Assembly: GCA_902616905.1 (NCBI GenBank)
Contig: CACMUP010000001.1
Location: 168,722-232,721, forward strand
Reading direction: 5' to 3'
DNA: 64,000 nucleotides
Source: an uncultured Bacteroidota bacterium
Lineage (GTDB): Bacteria > Bacteroidota > Bacteroidia > Flavobacteriales > Flavobacteriaceae
In this document: one piece after another, positions 38,907 to 48,428 of the stretch
Position numbering within the stretch: position 1 is the first letter of the stretch
How the letters are laid out: each line of letters starts with the position of its first letter
Position numbers and translations under genes: made by a program
Notes under the pieces: generated by a model
Databases searched by the model: none
Seen by the model: the letters and a program-made list of their open reading frames with translations, nothing else
What the model was told of the DNA's origin: nothing

Positions 38907-39638
38907 GTGAAGAAAACGGCATCCAAACCTACTGTTCAGATATATAAAAATTACACCAGAGAAGACTATAAGGTCTGGAAAATTTTGTTTAATAAGAGGC
39001 TAGAAAATCTAAAAGGAATAGTTGCAGAAGAATTTTTGGTTGCACTAAAGGATCTTAACTTTAAAGCAGAAAAAATCCCCAATTTTGTTGAAGTTAACAA
39101 CATACTAAAAAATAGAACTGGATGGAGAATTAAAACAGTTCCAAATATTAGTCCACCAGAAGAGTTTTTTTCTTTTCTGTCTATGAAAAAATTCGCAGCT
39201 ACATGTTGGCTCCGATCAATAGACCAAATCGATTATTTGGAAGAACCGGACATGTTTCATGATGTTTTTGCACACGTACCTCTTTTGAGCAATAAAGATT
39301 ATACTGATTTTTTTAAAGAAATGGGAGAGATTGCAATGTCGGTAATTGAAGACCCAAAAAAATTGGAAAAACTACAGAGAATTTATTGGTTTACAATTGA
39401 ATTTGGTTTGATTAAAAAAAACAATGACTTCAAGGTATATGGCGCAGGCATTATTTCATCAGATGAGGAATCCAAGAATGCACTTTCAAATAAATCAAAA
39501 AAATGTGAATTTGATGTAAAAAAAGTTATGAATCATTCTTTCAGGATTGATATTGTTCAGGACACTTATTATTACATAAATTCATTCGAACAATTAACCT
39601 CTTCCATAGCTGAGATTAGGGATGATTTTCAAATCTGA
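38907..39638 (+). CDS. phhA: phenylalanine 4-monooxygenase (aromatic amino acid hydroxylase)
   Basis: YLEEPDMFHDVFAHVPLL iron-ligand motif. Confidence 0.9.
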   Translation: MKKTASKPTVQIYKNYTREDYKVWKILFNKRLENLKGIVAEEFLVALKDLNFKAEKIPNFVEVNNILKNRTGWRIKTVPNISPPEEFFSFLSMKKFAATCWLRSIDQIDYLEEPDMFHDVFAHVPLLSNKDYTDFFKEMGEIAMSVIEDPKKLEKLQRIYWFTIEFGLIKKNNDFKVYGAGIISSDEESKNALSNKSKKCEFDVKKVMNHSFRIDIVQDTYYYINSFEQLTSSIAEIRDDFQI

Positions 39639-39916
39639 GTTCTATTTTTAGTCTATTTTAATTCCTTTCTACAACATAGGTCAATAAACTTTAATGATTT
39701 GTTAAAACGGGAAAGATTTTTTTGCATTTTTAATTTAATTGCCTGGTTGATTATAACAATTAGTTGTTTTTAATGGCATTGTAGGAAGTTCCAGAATAAC
39801 TTTTTAAAAGAGTTTGTAAACGATCATTTGTTAATTGATTGTCCTGTTTTACAATTTATATTTATTTTTTGGCAAAAAATTTTAAAGTGGATTTATAGGA
39901 ATCCGATAGCTATGAT

Positions 39917-40193
39917 TTTGGTTTAATCTTTAAGGCATTTTGAATAAACCACCTTGCATTACTTTGTTTTACGAAAAAAGAAGGATCTATTAGTTTATTG
40001 CCATTGTAGATATATTTATAAATTTCTGCTGCAAGGATTTTAGCTTTTGCTTTTCTTTGAAAAAAGGGAAAACTATTTGATTTAAATCAATACCAATTTT
40101 ATCTCCAATGTAGTGTCTAAATCTTTTATGGTTTAGATAAAGAGTAATAAAGTAATTTCCTTTATAATCAAGGCAAACTTTTGAATAGTTCAT
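39917..40193 (-). pseudogene. N-terminal fragment of a tyrosine recombinase/integrase, frameshifted
   Basis: GNYFITLYLNHKRFRHYIGDKIG...VFPFFKEKQK then other frame KAKAKILAAEIYKYIYNGNKLIDPSFF. Confidence 0.6.
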
Positions 40194-40250
40194 CTGATAG
40201 TTAATTTACAGTAGACAATTATGTCTAGTTGTAAATCACTGTAATTATTA

Positions 40251-40313
40251 GGACTCGAACCTACGACCTCTTGACTGCCTGTCAAGCACTCTAGACAGCT
40301 TAGCTACATCCCC
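40251..40313 (-). pseudogene. tRNA-Ala remnant lacking the 3' acceptor strand
   Basis: ggactcgaacctacgacctcttgactgcctgtcaagcactctagacagcttagctacatcccc; U33 lost. Confidence 0.8.
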
Positions 40314-40353
40314 AAATTATAATTAACTCTTTATTTAGATAGATTTATTAAAC

Positions 40354-41988
40354 CTAATTTTTCAATTTTGATGGATTTGTTTGTCTGAAAATTTTTTGTT
40401 CCTCTACCATTTTAGCAACATCTCCCAGTAATTCTTTTGCATCATAAATTATCCCGTCTTTAATAGTATATTTTACTCCCCCTACACGTTCAACTTCTCC
40501 TGTTTTATCATTCAATTTTACGGCACCTGTCCCATATAAAACTTTCATATTAGCTAAAGGGTTCTCATCAATTATTATTAAATCTGCAAGTAATCCTTCG
40601 CGAATTACCCCATATTCAATTGGCTTCTTCTTTGGATAAAAAATTTCTTCAGCACCATTCATTGTTGCAGATCTTATAACCTCTAATGGATGAAATCCTG
40701 CTTCCTGGAGCATTTCCATCTCCTGAATAGTTGTAAATCCATAGGTTTGGTATATAAATCCTGAATCAGAACCAACAGTAACCTTACCCCCTCTATTTTT
40801 GTATTCATTAAGAAATTGCATCCAAACCTGATAAAACTTCTTCCAGGCGATTTCATCATGTGTTGTCCAGTAAAACCAATATGCTCCATGATTTTTTCTA
40901 CTAGGTTGATAATAATCCATCAATGAAGGTAGTGTGTAGTCCTCATGCCAATCAGCATTTCTAGCCCTCATTACATCTCTACCTGCTGAGTAAATCGCCA
41001 TTGTTGGATTTATAAAATAATCCAACTGTAAAAATTCATCAATAAGGCTGTTCCATTTTTCACTTCCTGGTTTTACCATTTTCCATTGCCTTGCAACTTG
41101 TCCAAATCTATGTTGTTCATCATTATAATTCATATCGACAGGCCAGGGTTGTATATCATTATTTTCATACATTGATTCGAAAAGACCATAAAAATGAGTC
41201 ATTCCAGTAAGTCCAAGTCTTGCTGCATCAATAGCATTCATTTGTGCAACACCAGTTTGTCCTAGATGTGCGGTACTGCCCATTCCAAGTTTATTAGATT
41301 CATCTAAAAGGGCTTTCATTATTTCTGGACGAAAAGAACCGAGTTTCAGTCCATCTACTCCTTTTTTGTTTGCATATTGAACCCACTCTTTTGCATCAGA
41401 TGGGGTAAGTATTTTTCTGTTTTTCCACTCTAAACCAGATCCTGGACGATGAAAAGATATAATTCTGGGTGCAGCAATCTTATTTTGCGAACTTCTTTTT
41501 CTCTCTGAAAGAGAAAACTCTAAATCTGATGCAGGTACTCCCCTTACAGTAGTAATTCCGTGAGCAAGCCATAATTTATAAACGTACTCTGCTTCAGGCG
41601 CTTTAGTTTTGGTACCTAAATGAATGTGCAAATCAATAATTCCCGGCATTACATATTTCCCTTCTGCATTTATTTCTTTTGTGGCGCCAGTCGGTCGATT
41701 ACTCTGGTTTATCTCAACTTTTGGAGCCCCAACAGTTTTTATGTCAACGATCCTATTTTCCTCGATTACAATATCTACTGGACCTCTCGGCATTCCTCCA
41801 GTTCCATCAATTAGTGTTGCACCTCTAATTATTAATTTTTTAAAAGGGCCTTCACCTCTCACACGGTCTGGTGCAGGAATTAAATGATACGGCTGATCTA
41901 GATCAGATTGACCATTTAATCCTATTGAACAGATTGAAAAAATTATAATAGGTATTAATCTGTTGTACTTTTTAATAATTAACTGCAT
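40354..41988 (-). CDS. amidohydrolase family protein, secreted
   Basis: GATLIDGTGGMPRGPVDIVIEENRIVDI; VMPGIIDLHIHLG; VGSDSGF. Confidence 0.88.
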   Translation of the reverse strand: MQLIIKKYNRLIPIIIFSICSIGLNGQSDLDQPYHLIPAPDRVRGEGPFKKLIIRGATLIDGTGGMPRGPVDIVIEENRIVDIKTVGAPKVEINQSNRPTGATKEINAEGKYVMPGIIDLHIHLGTKTKAPEAEYVYKLWLAHGITTVRGVPASDLEFSLSERKRSSQNKIAAPRIISFHRPGSGLEWKNRKILTPSDAKEWVQYANKKGVDGLKLGSFRPEIMKALLDESNKLGMGSTAHLGQTGVAQMNAIDAARLGLTGMTHFYGLFESMYENNDIQPWPVDMNYNDEQHRFGQVARQWKMVKPGSEKWNSLIDEFLQLDYFINPTMAIYSAGRDVMRARNADWHEDYTLPSLMDYYQPSRKNHGAYWFYWTTHDEIAWKKFYQVWMQFLNEYKNRGGKVTVGSDSGFIYQTYGFTTIQEMEMLQEAGFHPLEVIRSATMNGAEEIFYPKKKPIEYGVIREGLLADLIIIDENPLANMKVLYGTGAVKLNDKTGEVERVGGVKYTIKDGIIYDAKELLGDVAKMVEEQKIFRQTNPSKLKN

Positions 41989-42233
41989 AAATTATTGTTT
42001 TTAAAAAAAGATATATAAGTAATAAAATTAATGGTTTTTGAACAAAATCTAGTTTTCTTAACAAACTAAATCAAAAAATTAGTTAAAAAAACAAGTACAG
42101 ACTCATTAATAACAGTAAAAAAACAAAAATGTTTAACAAGTGGCAAAAAAATTAATCAAAAAATCTCTATTAAGGAATTGATTTACAGAAATAAAACTGA
42201 TTTTGGATTCTATCCATTGGTGTAAAAGAAAAA

Positions 42234-42250
42234 CCCTCCAATAGGGAGGG
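42234..42250 (-). terminator. intrinsic terminator of cassette gene
   Basis: minus: ccctccctattggagggtttttctttta. Confidence 0.7.
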
Positions 42251-42280
42251 TCTTTATCTTTTTATTAAATAAGTTGTGTA

Positions 42281-42988
42281 TTAATTTACATTATATCTTT
42301 TGATTATTCTTCCACCAAAGACACCAACAATATCTGAAATAGGAGATGTTTTAGAGAAAAAATCTGCAGCTGCTTTAGAGTTAGATATATTTTCTCGAAT
42401 CTTTAGGAATTCAGTAAGATTTGTAGCTCTTGCAGCAAAATAATGTGTTACACCCTTACTTGAACCAGCTATAGCCTCGTGTAGTCCAAAAGTTGCGTTT
42501 TTCATCATTTTTTTAGAATCTTTTTGAAATTTAACAAAAGCATTCGCGTATGTAGCTGCATCTTTAACACCAAATTGCCAAATATTAAAATAATCTAGTC
42601 CCAAACCTTTAACATCAAAAATTAGTGGCGATCCAAGTATAGATTGTTTTACATCAACATACTTTTGGAAGTTCATTTGTAAAATAATTCCTTCTGGAGT
42701 TGGAGGTGGTCCAGACCCCCAGTTAGCCATTGCATCTGCATTTTGAGCAAGGAAACAAAGTTGATGAGTAATCGAATTATTTTCATTTGCAAACATAATT
42801 TCATTTAGAGTAATTACAAATGGCAATTGTTTTGCAGTATCAGAGTTCATGAAATTATCAAGTGACTGAACAAAATCTCCAGCACCGTCAGTATCTACTT
42901 CAACATTGAAACATACCCAATATCCTTTTTCTTGAGCATTAGTTAATGTTGCACAAAAGATTAGTAATAATATTAATATTTTTTTCAT
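42281..42988 (-). CDS. secreted hypothetical protein
   Basis: Signal peptide MKKILILLLIFCATLTNAQ; shared leader atataaatcaattaaaATG. Confidence 0.65.
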   Translation of the reverse strand: MKKILILLLIFCATLTNAQEKGYWVCFNVEVDTDGAGDFVQSLDNFMNSDTAKQLPFVITLNEIMFANENNSITHQLCFLAQNADAMANWGSGPPPTPEGIILQMNFQKYVDVKQSILGSPLIFDVKGLGLDYFNIWQFGVKDAATYANAFVKFQKDSKKMMKNATFGLHEAIAGSSKGVTHYFAARATNLTEFLKIRENISNSKAAADFFSKTSPISDIVGVFGGRIIKRYNVN

Positions 42989-43048
42989 TTTAATTGATTT
43001 ATATTTAGTAATACCTTAAAGATACAGAGATTGGGTGTAAAAGAAAAA

Positions 43049-43065
43049 CCCTCCACTTGGGAGGG
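43049..43065 (-). terminator. intrinsic terminator of cassette gene
   Basis: minus: ccctcccaagtggagggtttttctttta. Confidence 0.75.
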
Positions 43066-43092
43066 CTTCATGTTTAAGAATTATTTTTTTAT

Positions 43093-44004
43093 TCAATCAA
43101 TTGATCTTTCAAACTGGACAACTTGTTCAATAAAACCATCTACATTAAAATAAAAATGCTCAATTAATTCTTTCTTCCAAACTTTGCCATTTTTCATAGT
43201 TCTTTCCTCAACACCATACACTTCAACTCTTGAAGCAGGATCAGTATCAGCGATTTTTAATGGTGCTATCGAAAAAGGTCTCCATTTCACAGAATCAAAA
43301 TCATCAAAATATGTATCCCACATTTTATGGGTAAATGATGTTTTAGATCCATCAGCACCATATAAAGTAGTTCCATCTACAAAAAAAGTCTTGCACGCCT
43401 GAATATCTTTTTTATTGTAAGCTTTCACAAAATCCTCCATTTTTTCTGTCTCCCCTCTATTAGAAAAAACAATTTTTCGACCTGTATATTCGTTATCTTT
43501 TCTTCCAAAATATTTACCTCCTGAGGGCAATCCAAATTCATTATCAGGATAATTTCTTCTCCATTGAACAAAGTTGTTAATTTTTCCGGAATCATCATCT
43601 ATGACAAAAATCTCCATAAGGTTTTGTTTTTGTTTGGATCCATTCTTCCATTTTCTTTCTTCTACAGACCAGCTTAAAACTTGAGTTCGATTATCTCCTT
43701 TAATCTTCACAGGAAAAATAACCCATGGTTTCATATTTAACTTTGATGTTTTTTCATGCCATTCTCTTAGAAAATCACCATTTTTCTTTGCGTACTCATC
43801 AGTGTAAAATGATAATTCGAGATCTGCATCGCCACTATTATATGCTTCTATAGCTTTCATGACTGTTTCCATTGCATCATCTTTTCCAAAAATAATCGGT
43901 TGATTTTGAAATTCCCCTTCTCCCATCCACTTTCCAGCAGATTTTATTTTTTGTGCATTTACGGCAAACACCCCCATAATGATCAGTAGTAATATTTTCT
44001 TCAT
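43093..44004 (-). CDS. secreted protein with two SnoaL/NTF2-like domains
   Basis: Two repeats: ETVMKAIEAYNSGDADLELSFYTDEY and EKMEDFVKAYNKKDIQACKTFFVDGTTL; start trimmed to MKKILLL. Confidence 0.7.
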   Translation of the reverse strand: MKKILLLIIMGVFAVNAQKIKSAGKWMGEGEFQNQPIIFGKDDAMETVMKAIEAYNSGDADLELSFYTDEYAKKNGDFLREWHEKTSKLNMKPWVIFPVKIKGDNRTQVLSWSVEERKWKNGSKQKQNLMEIFVIDDDSGKINNFVQWRRNYPDNEFGLPSGGKYFGRKDNEYTGRKIVFSNRGETEKMEDFVKAYNKKDIQACKTFFVDGTTLYGADGSKTSFTHKMWDTYFDDFDSVKWRPFSIAPLKIADTDPASRVEVYGVEERTMKNGKVWKKELIEHFYFNVDGFIEQVVQFERSID

Positions 44005-44201
44005 TTTAATTGATTTATAATTAATAATGATCACAATTTAGAAAGATTAGGTTATATATCAAATCTCAACCCCCTTGTCCCAATAGAAAAACTGTCTCTA
44101 AACCTAATGCAACTGCAATACCTCATTATATTAACCCTATTTCGAAAAGAAAAATGGATTTAATTTTTATCTAAACCCTCCGTATATTCATCTGTAAAAA
44201 A

Positions 44202-44231
44202 AAGAACCCCTACAATTAGCAGGGGTTTTAA
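44202..44231 (-). terminator. intrinsic terminator downstream of tRNA-Ser
   Basis: minus: aacccctgctaattgtaggggttctttttttt. Confidence 0.65.
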
Positions 44232-44241
44232 AGCAATTAAG

Positions 44242-44326
44242 CGGAGAAAGAGGGATTCGAACCCCCGGAGGTGTGACCCTCAACAGTTTTCAAGACTGCC
44301 GCATTCGACCACTCTGCCATTTCTCC
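44242..44326 (-). tRNA. tRNA-Ser(TGA)
   Basis: GGAGAAATGGCAGAGTGGTCGAATGCGGCAGTCTTGAAAACTGTTGAGGGTCACACCTCCGGGGGTTCGAATCCCTCTTTCTCCG. Confidence 0.95.
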
Positions 44327-44427
44327 AATGTGATAGTAAATATACATCCCTTTTTTAGATTAGGAAATATTAAATCTTTTGCATTATATCATATCAATAA
44401 TGTCTTTTTGTAATTTTATAATTAGAT

Positions 44428-45180
44428 ATGGAAACTGTATTTCAATCACTCTTTCTTGTATTTGTAGGTTTTTTGGCAGGAATAATCAATACTCTAGCTG
44501 GAGGTGGTTCTCTTTTTACACTTCCTGTCCTAATTTTTTTGGGACTCCCACCAACGGTGGCAAATGGTACTAATCGTATTGCTATTATAATTCAATCTTT
44601 ATCTGGAACTTTGGGTTACAAAAGTAAGGGTGTTAGTAGTTTTCCTTTTAATATTTATTTAGGTATAAGTTCAGCTATAGGAGCTTTAATTGGTGCTTCC
44701 ATAGCAATTAATTTTGATGAGCAACTATTTAATAAAGTACTTGCCATTATTATGATTTTGGTTGGAATTCTAATTTTATTTGGAAAGAAAAATATTAAAT
44801 TTAAACTCAATGAACGTCTTGAAGGTAAACACTTATTTTGGACTATAATCGGATTTTTTTTTTTAGGTATTTATGGTGGTTTTATAAATGCGGGAATCGG
44901 TATAGTAATTATGTTAATTTTAAATAGATACAACAATATGACATTGGTAAAGACAAATGCAACAAAAGTCGCTGTAGTTTTAATTTATTCTTTAGTTTCA
45001 TTTATCATTTTCGTAACTAATGATGCTATTGATTGGGAATATGGAATTCTATTAGCCTTTGGCACTATTTTTGGCGCATGGTTCGCTAGTCGTTGGTCAG
45101 TAAGAAAGGGGGATAATGTAATCCGCTTTGCTTTAATTATTTCAGTTTCATTAATGTCAATTAAGTTATGGTTTAGTTAG
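44428..45180 (+). CDS. TauE/SafE family sulfite exporter-like permease
   Basis: FLAGIINTLAGGGSLFTLPVLIFLGLPPTVANGTNR. Confidence 0.9.
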   Translation: METVFQSLFLVFVGFLAGIINTLAGGGSLFTLPVLIFLGLPPTVANGTNRIAIIIQSLSGTLGYKSKGVSSFPFNIYLGISSAIGALIGASIAINFDEQLFNKVLAIIMILVGILILFGKKNIKFKLNERLEGKHLFWTIIGFFFLGIYGGFINAGIGIVIMLILNRYNNMTLVKTNATKVAVVLIYSLVSFIIFVTNDAIDWEYGILLAFGTIFGAWFASRWSVRKGDNVIRFALIISVSLMSIKLWFS

Positions 45181-45185
45181 TCATA

Positions 45186-46319
45186 CTAGTAACTTTTATA
45201 TCCTTCTATATTGATACCATAGCCTGTAATTCCAATTCTTGGTTTTTGTTTTGAATTACTAATTACCTTAAGTTTTTGTATTCCCATATCGTGAAGTATT
45301 TGGGCACCTATACCAAAGTCTTTACTATCCATTTTCATTGGAGGAGTTTCGTCAAGTTTTCCTTCTTTCTGCATTTTTTTAAGTGTATTTATTCTCGCTA
45401 GGAGATTCTCTGAATTTTGCTCTTGGTTGATAAATAACAAAGCTCCTTTTTTTTCTTTATTTATTAAACTAAAAATATCATCAAACCTTTGATGGACAGA
45501 TCCAGTTAACATACCCAGAATGTCATTTGTTATTCTAGAGGATTGAATACGTGTTAAAATTGTTTCTTCTTTTTTCCAGTGTCCTTTGCTAAGTGATAGA
45601 TGTATACTTCCATTTGTAGTTTGTTCATATGCTCGTAATCTAAATTTACCGTAACGTGTTTTTATTTCATGATCGATCTTTTTAACAATTAAGCTATCAT
45701 GTTGCATCCTATATGAAATCAAATCTTCTATAGAAACAATTTTAAGATTGAATTTTTTTGCTACATCTATTAGTTCAGGAAGTCTTGCCATACTTCCATC
45801 ATCATTCATAATTTCAACTATAACCCCAGCTGGTTCGAAACCTGCTAACCTCGCAAAATCTATGGCAGCCTCTGTGTGACCTGTTCTTCTAAGTACACCT
45901 CCAGTTTTTGCAATTAATGGAAATACATGACCGGGTCTAGTAAGATCTTGTGGATTAGTGTTTTTTTTAATTAATGCTTTTACTGTCGTAGCTCTATCTG
46001 ATGCAGAAATACCAGTAGTTATGCCTTTGCCCTTTAGATCTACAGAAACAGTAAATGCCGTTTCCATGGGATCAGAATTATTAGAAACCATTTTACCGAG
46101 TTCTAAATTTTCACAACGTTCTTCAGTCAAAGGAACGCAAATTAGTCCTCTACCGTGGGTAGCCATAAAATTAATAAGCTCAGGCGTTATTTTTTCAGCT
46201 GCAGCTATAAAATCTCCTTCATTTTCTCTGTTTGCGTCATCTACAACAATTACAACTTCACCTTTCTTGATTGCTTTAATAGCCTCAGGGATGCTATCTA
46301 ATATTATTTTATTTTTCAT
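45186..46319 (-). CDS. ribB: 3,4-dihydroxy-2-butanone-4-phosphate synthase with degenerate GTP cyclohydrolase II domain
   Basis: VIVVDDANRENEGDFIAAAEKIT, THGRGLICVPLT, TTGISASDRATTV. Confidence 0.9.
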   Translation of the reverse strand: MKNKIILDSIPEAIKAIKKGEVVIVVDDANRENEGDFIAAAEKITPELINFMATHGRGLICVPLTEERCENLELGKMVSNNSDPMETAFTVSVDLKGKGITTGISASDRATTVKALIKKNTNPQDLTRPGHVFPLIAKTGGVLRRTGHTEAAIDFARLAGFEPAGVIVEIMNDDGSMARLPELIDVAKKFNLKIVSIEDLISYRMQHDSLIVKKIDHEIKTRYGKFRLRAYEQTTNGSIHLSLSKGHWKKEETILTRIQSSRITNDILGMLTGSVHQRFDDIFSLINKEKKGALLFINQEQNSENLLARINTLKKMQKEGKLDETPPMKMDSKDFGIGAQILHDMGIQKLKVISNSKQKPRIGITGYGINIEGYKSY

Positions 46320-47763
46320 TGAACCTCTTATAATGATAGAATTTTTTAATCAATTTTAATAAAGGAGAATATAGAAAATAAAAACTAACAAACCCCTTGT
46401 CAGAAGTGGCCCTTTTTGTTAATATGTAAGAAAATGGAGCTAATAAGATTGTTGGAATCCAAGTTGCAATAATTGGAAGAATACTGTTATCTTCAGCTGC
46501 ATTTTTACTAAATAATCCTATGTAATGATATGTAAGAAAAATAATTACCGATAGCACAAGAGGGAGTCCTAAACCACCTTTCCTGATAATAGCTCCTAAG
46601 GATGCACCGATAAGAAATAATAATAGTGATACAAAGATTAAAGTAAATTTTTCTTGAAAAGTTATTTTATGTAGATTAATAAGCTTTTGAAAAGCAAAAA
46701 ATTGTCTTCTTTTAGCATTTAAGTCACTTAATGAATTTCTAACTTTTGAAATTGCTTTATCATATACAGTAGCTTTTTTCCAATTTTCATCTGTTTTGAT
46801 AAAATTTAAGACGTGTTCGGGAAATCCTCCTCTGTAATTGGAATTATTCTTTTTCTTTAACCAAAAAGAAAATGAATTTTTTTTAGAAAAATTATTATAA
46901 AATATATTTTGTTTTTCTTTAAATGAGGTTTCAAGTGTATCAATACTTATTCTTAACTGATCTATTTTTTTCATTCTATATGAAGTTGTAATATTTTCTT
47001 CATTTAGATTTACATTATTAAACTTAGATAAGTCAATATTCATTTCATACACATCGAATGAAACTTTCGCATGAGGGATACGTAACCTGTCCTTAACATT
47101 TTTTGGAATAAATTCTTCATATCTATTTCCGTTATATAATATTAATTTCAAATTTGGATCTGTAGGTTCATTTTTCATTTCGCCTTTTTCAGCTTTAATT
47201 ACTATATTGTTTTTTTTATTTGGAGTGTATTCGTGAATAATTACATCTTCCAAAAATCGATCATTATCTCCATATTTATTTTTAACCTTAATGTTGTATG
47301 ATCCTATTTCATTAAAAAGTCCCTCTCTAATTGCAAGTGTAGGTTCTAATTTTGCAAGATTTCGTCTAAGATTATATGATTTTAGTTCACCATAAGGAAT
47401 TACATGATTTGAAAAATAAAAAGTTCCTATTCCTAAAATTATATGAAATATAACTAAGCTCAAAAGTGCTCTTAATAGTGAGATACCAGTCGATTTCATT
47501 GCAGCAAACTCATAGTTTTCAGATAAAGTTCCAAATGTCATTAAGGAGGCTAATAGAACAGATAGAGGGAGTACTAGTGGTATCAGTTTGGGTGAATAAT
47601 AAATTAAAAATTTTCCAATAATTATTATATCTAAACCTTTACCAGCAAGCTCATCTATAAATAGCCAAAATGTTTGAATAATAAAAATGAACATACAGAT
47701 TCCAAATACACTAATTAGACGTGTTAAATAACTTGATAATATATAGCGATCTATGATTTTCAT
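46309..47763 (-). CDS. LptF/LptG family permease
   Basis: MKIIDRYILSSYLTRLISVFGICMFIFIIQTFWLFIDELAGKGL; PLVLPLSVLLASLMTFG. Confidence 0.88.
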   Translation of the reverse strand: MKIIDRYILSSYLTRLISVFGICMFIFIIQTFWLFIDELAGKGLDIIIIGKFLIYYSPKLIPLVLPLSVLLASLMTFGTLSENYEFAAMKSTGISLLRALLSLVIFHIILGIGTFYFSNHVIPYGELKSYNLRRNLAKLEPTLAIREGLFNEIGSYNIKVKNKYGDNDRFLEDVIIHEYTPNKKNNIVIKAEKGEMKNEPTDPNLKLILYNGNRYEEFIPKNVKDRLRIPHAKVSFDVYEMNIDLSKFNNVNLNEENITTSYRMKKIDQLRISIDTLETSFKEKQNIFYNNFSKKNSFSFWLKKKNNSNYRGGFPEHVLNFIKTDENWKKATVYDKAISKVRNSLSDLNAKRRQFFAFQKLINLHKITFQEKFTLIFVSLLLFLIGASLGAIIRKGGLGLPLVLSVIIFLTYHYIGLFSKNAAEDNSILPIIATWIPTILLAPFSYILTKRATSDKGFVSFYFLYSPLLKLIKKFYHYKRFNEK

Positions 47764-47765
47764 TT

Positions 47766-48428
47766 TTAGTTATTTATATAAAAATCTGGATATTTATCTA
47801 AGTCAAGTGAAAAAAAGTTTTGACTTAAATTTAAATTAGATCTTATGTTTTTAATGGTTAAGGTCGTTCTGGTATCTGATTTACCGATTTCTATTAGTTT
47901 ATAAATCAATTTTGATCTTATATCAATACCTAACATTAAATAATTAATATCTAAATTTTCTTCAGTTGGTATAAGTTTTATATACTGAATTGGAACGCCT
48001 TTTACATATTGCTTAATATCCCATTGATAGGTATAACCCTTTTTATAAAAAACAAAAAGTTCAGAAGGATTAATACCAAAATCTGAACTATCTTCAGGAT
48101 CACTAATTGTTATTTCCTCATTTTCAGGAACTATTGTATATATTTTCTCTCCATCAAATATCTGTTCGTTTCCTAGAAAAATAATTTTGTATAAATTACT
48201 GCTTATTATCGCAGATCCATTAGTTTCTTGTTTAATGTTTTCTGGACGGTTTTCTAAAACATAGGAAAAGTCAAAACTAAAATTTTCAAATGAGGTTAAA
48301 GTACTTGAAACATCATTTAAGAGTTTTTCTGCATCCTTTTGGTTTTGAGCATTTAAACTGAAAAAAACAAAAAAGTAACATGCAAAAAAAATCTTTATTC
48401 TTTTATTTTTATTATCCATCATCCTCAT
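47766..48428 (-). CDS. lolA: outer-membrane lipoprotein carrier LolA
   Basis: DAEKLLNDVSSTLTSFENFSFDFSYVLENRPENIKQETNGSAIISSNLYKIIF. Confidence 0.8.
   Translation of the reverse strand: MRMMDNKNKRIKIFFACYFFVFFSLNAQNQKDAEKLLNDVSSTLTSFENFSFDFSYVLENRPENIKQETNGSAIISSNLYKIIFLGNEQIFDGEKIYTIVPENEEITISDPEDSSDFGINPSELFVFYKKGYTYQWDIKQYVKGVPIQYIKLIPTEENLDINYLMLGIDIRSKLIYKLIEIGKSDTRTTLTIKNIRSNLNLSQNFFSLDLDKYPDFYINN

Noticed and set aside
44379-44573. ORF 44379-44573 overlapping the TauE start
   Set aside because: Out of frame with the clear TauE/SafE coding sequence; no supporting motif.
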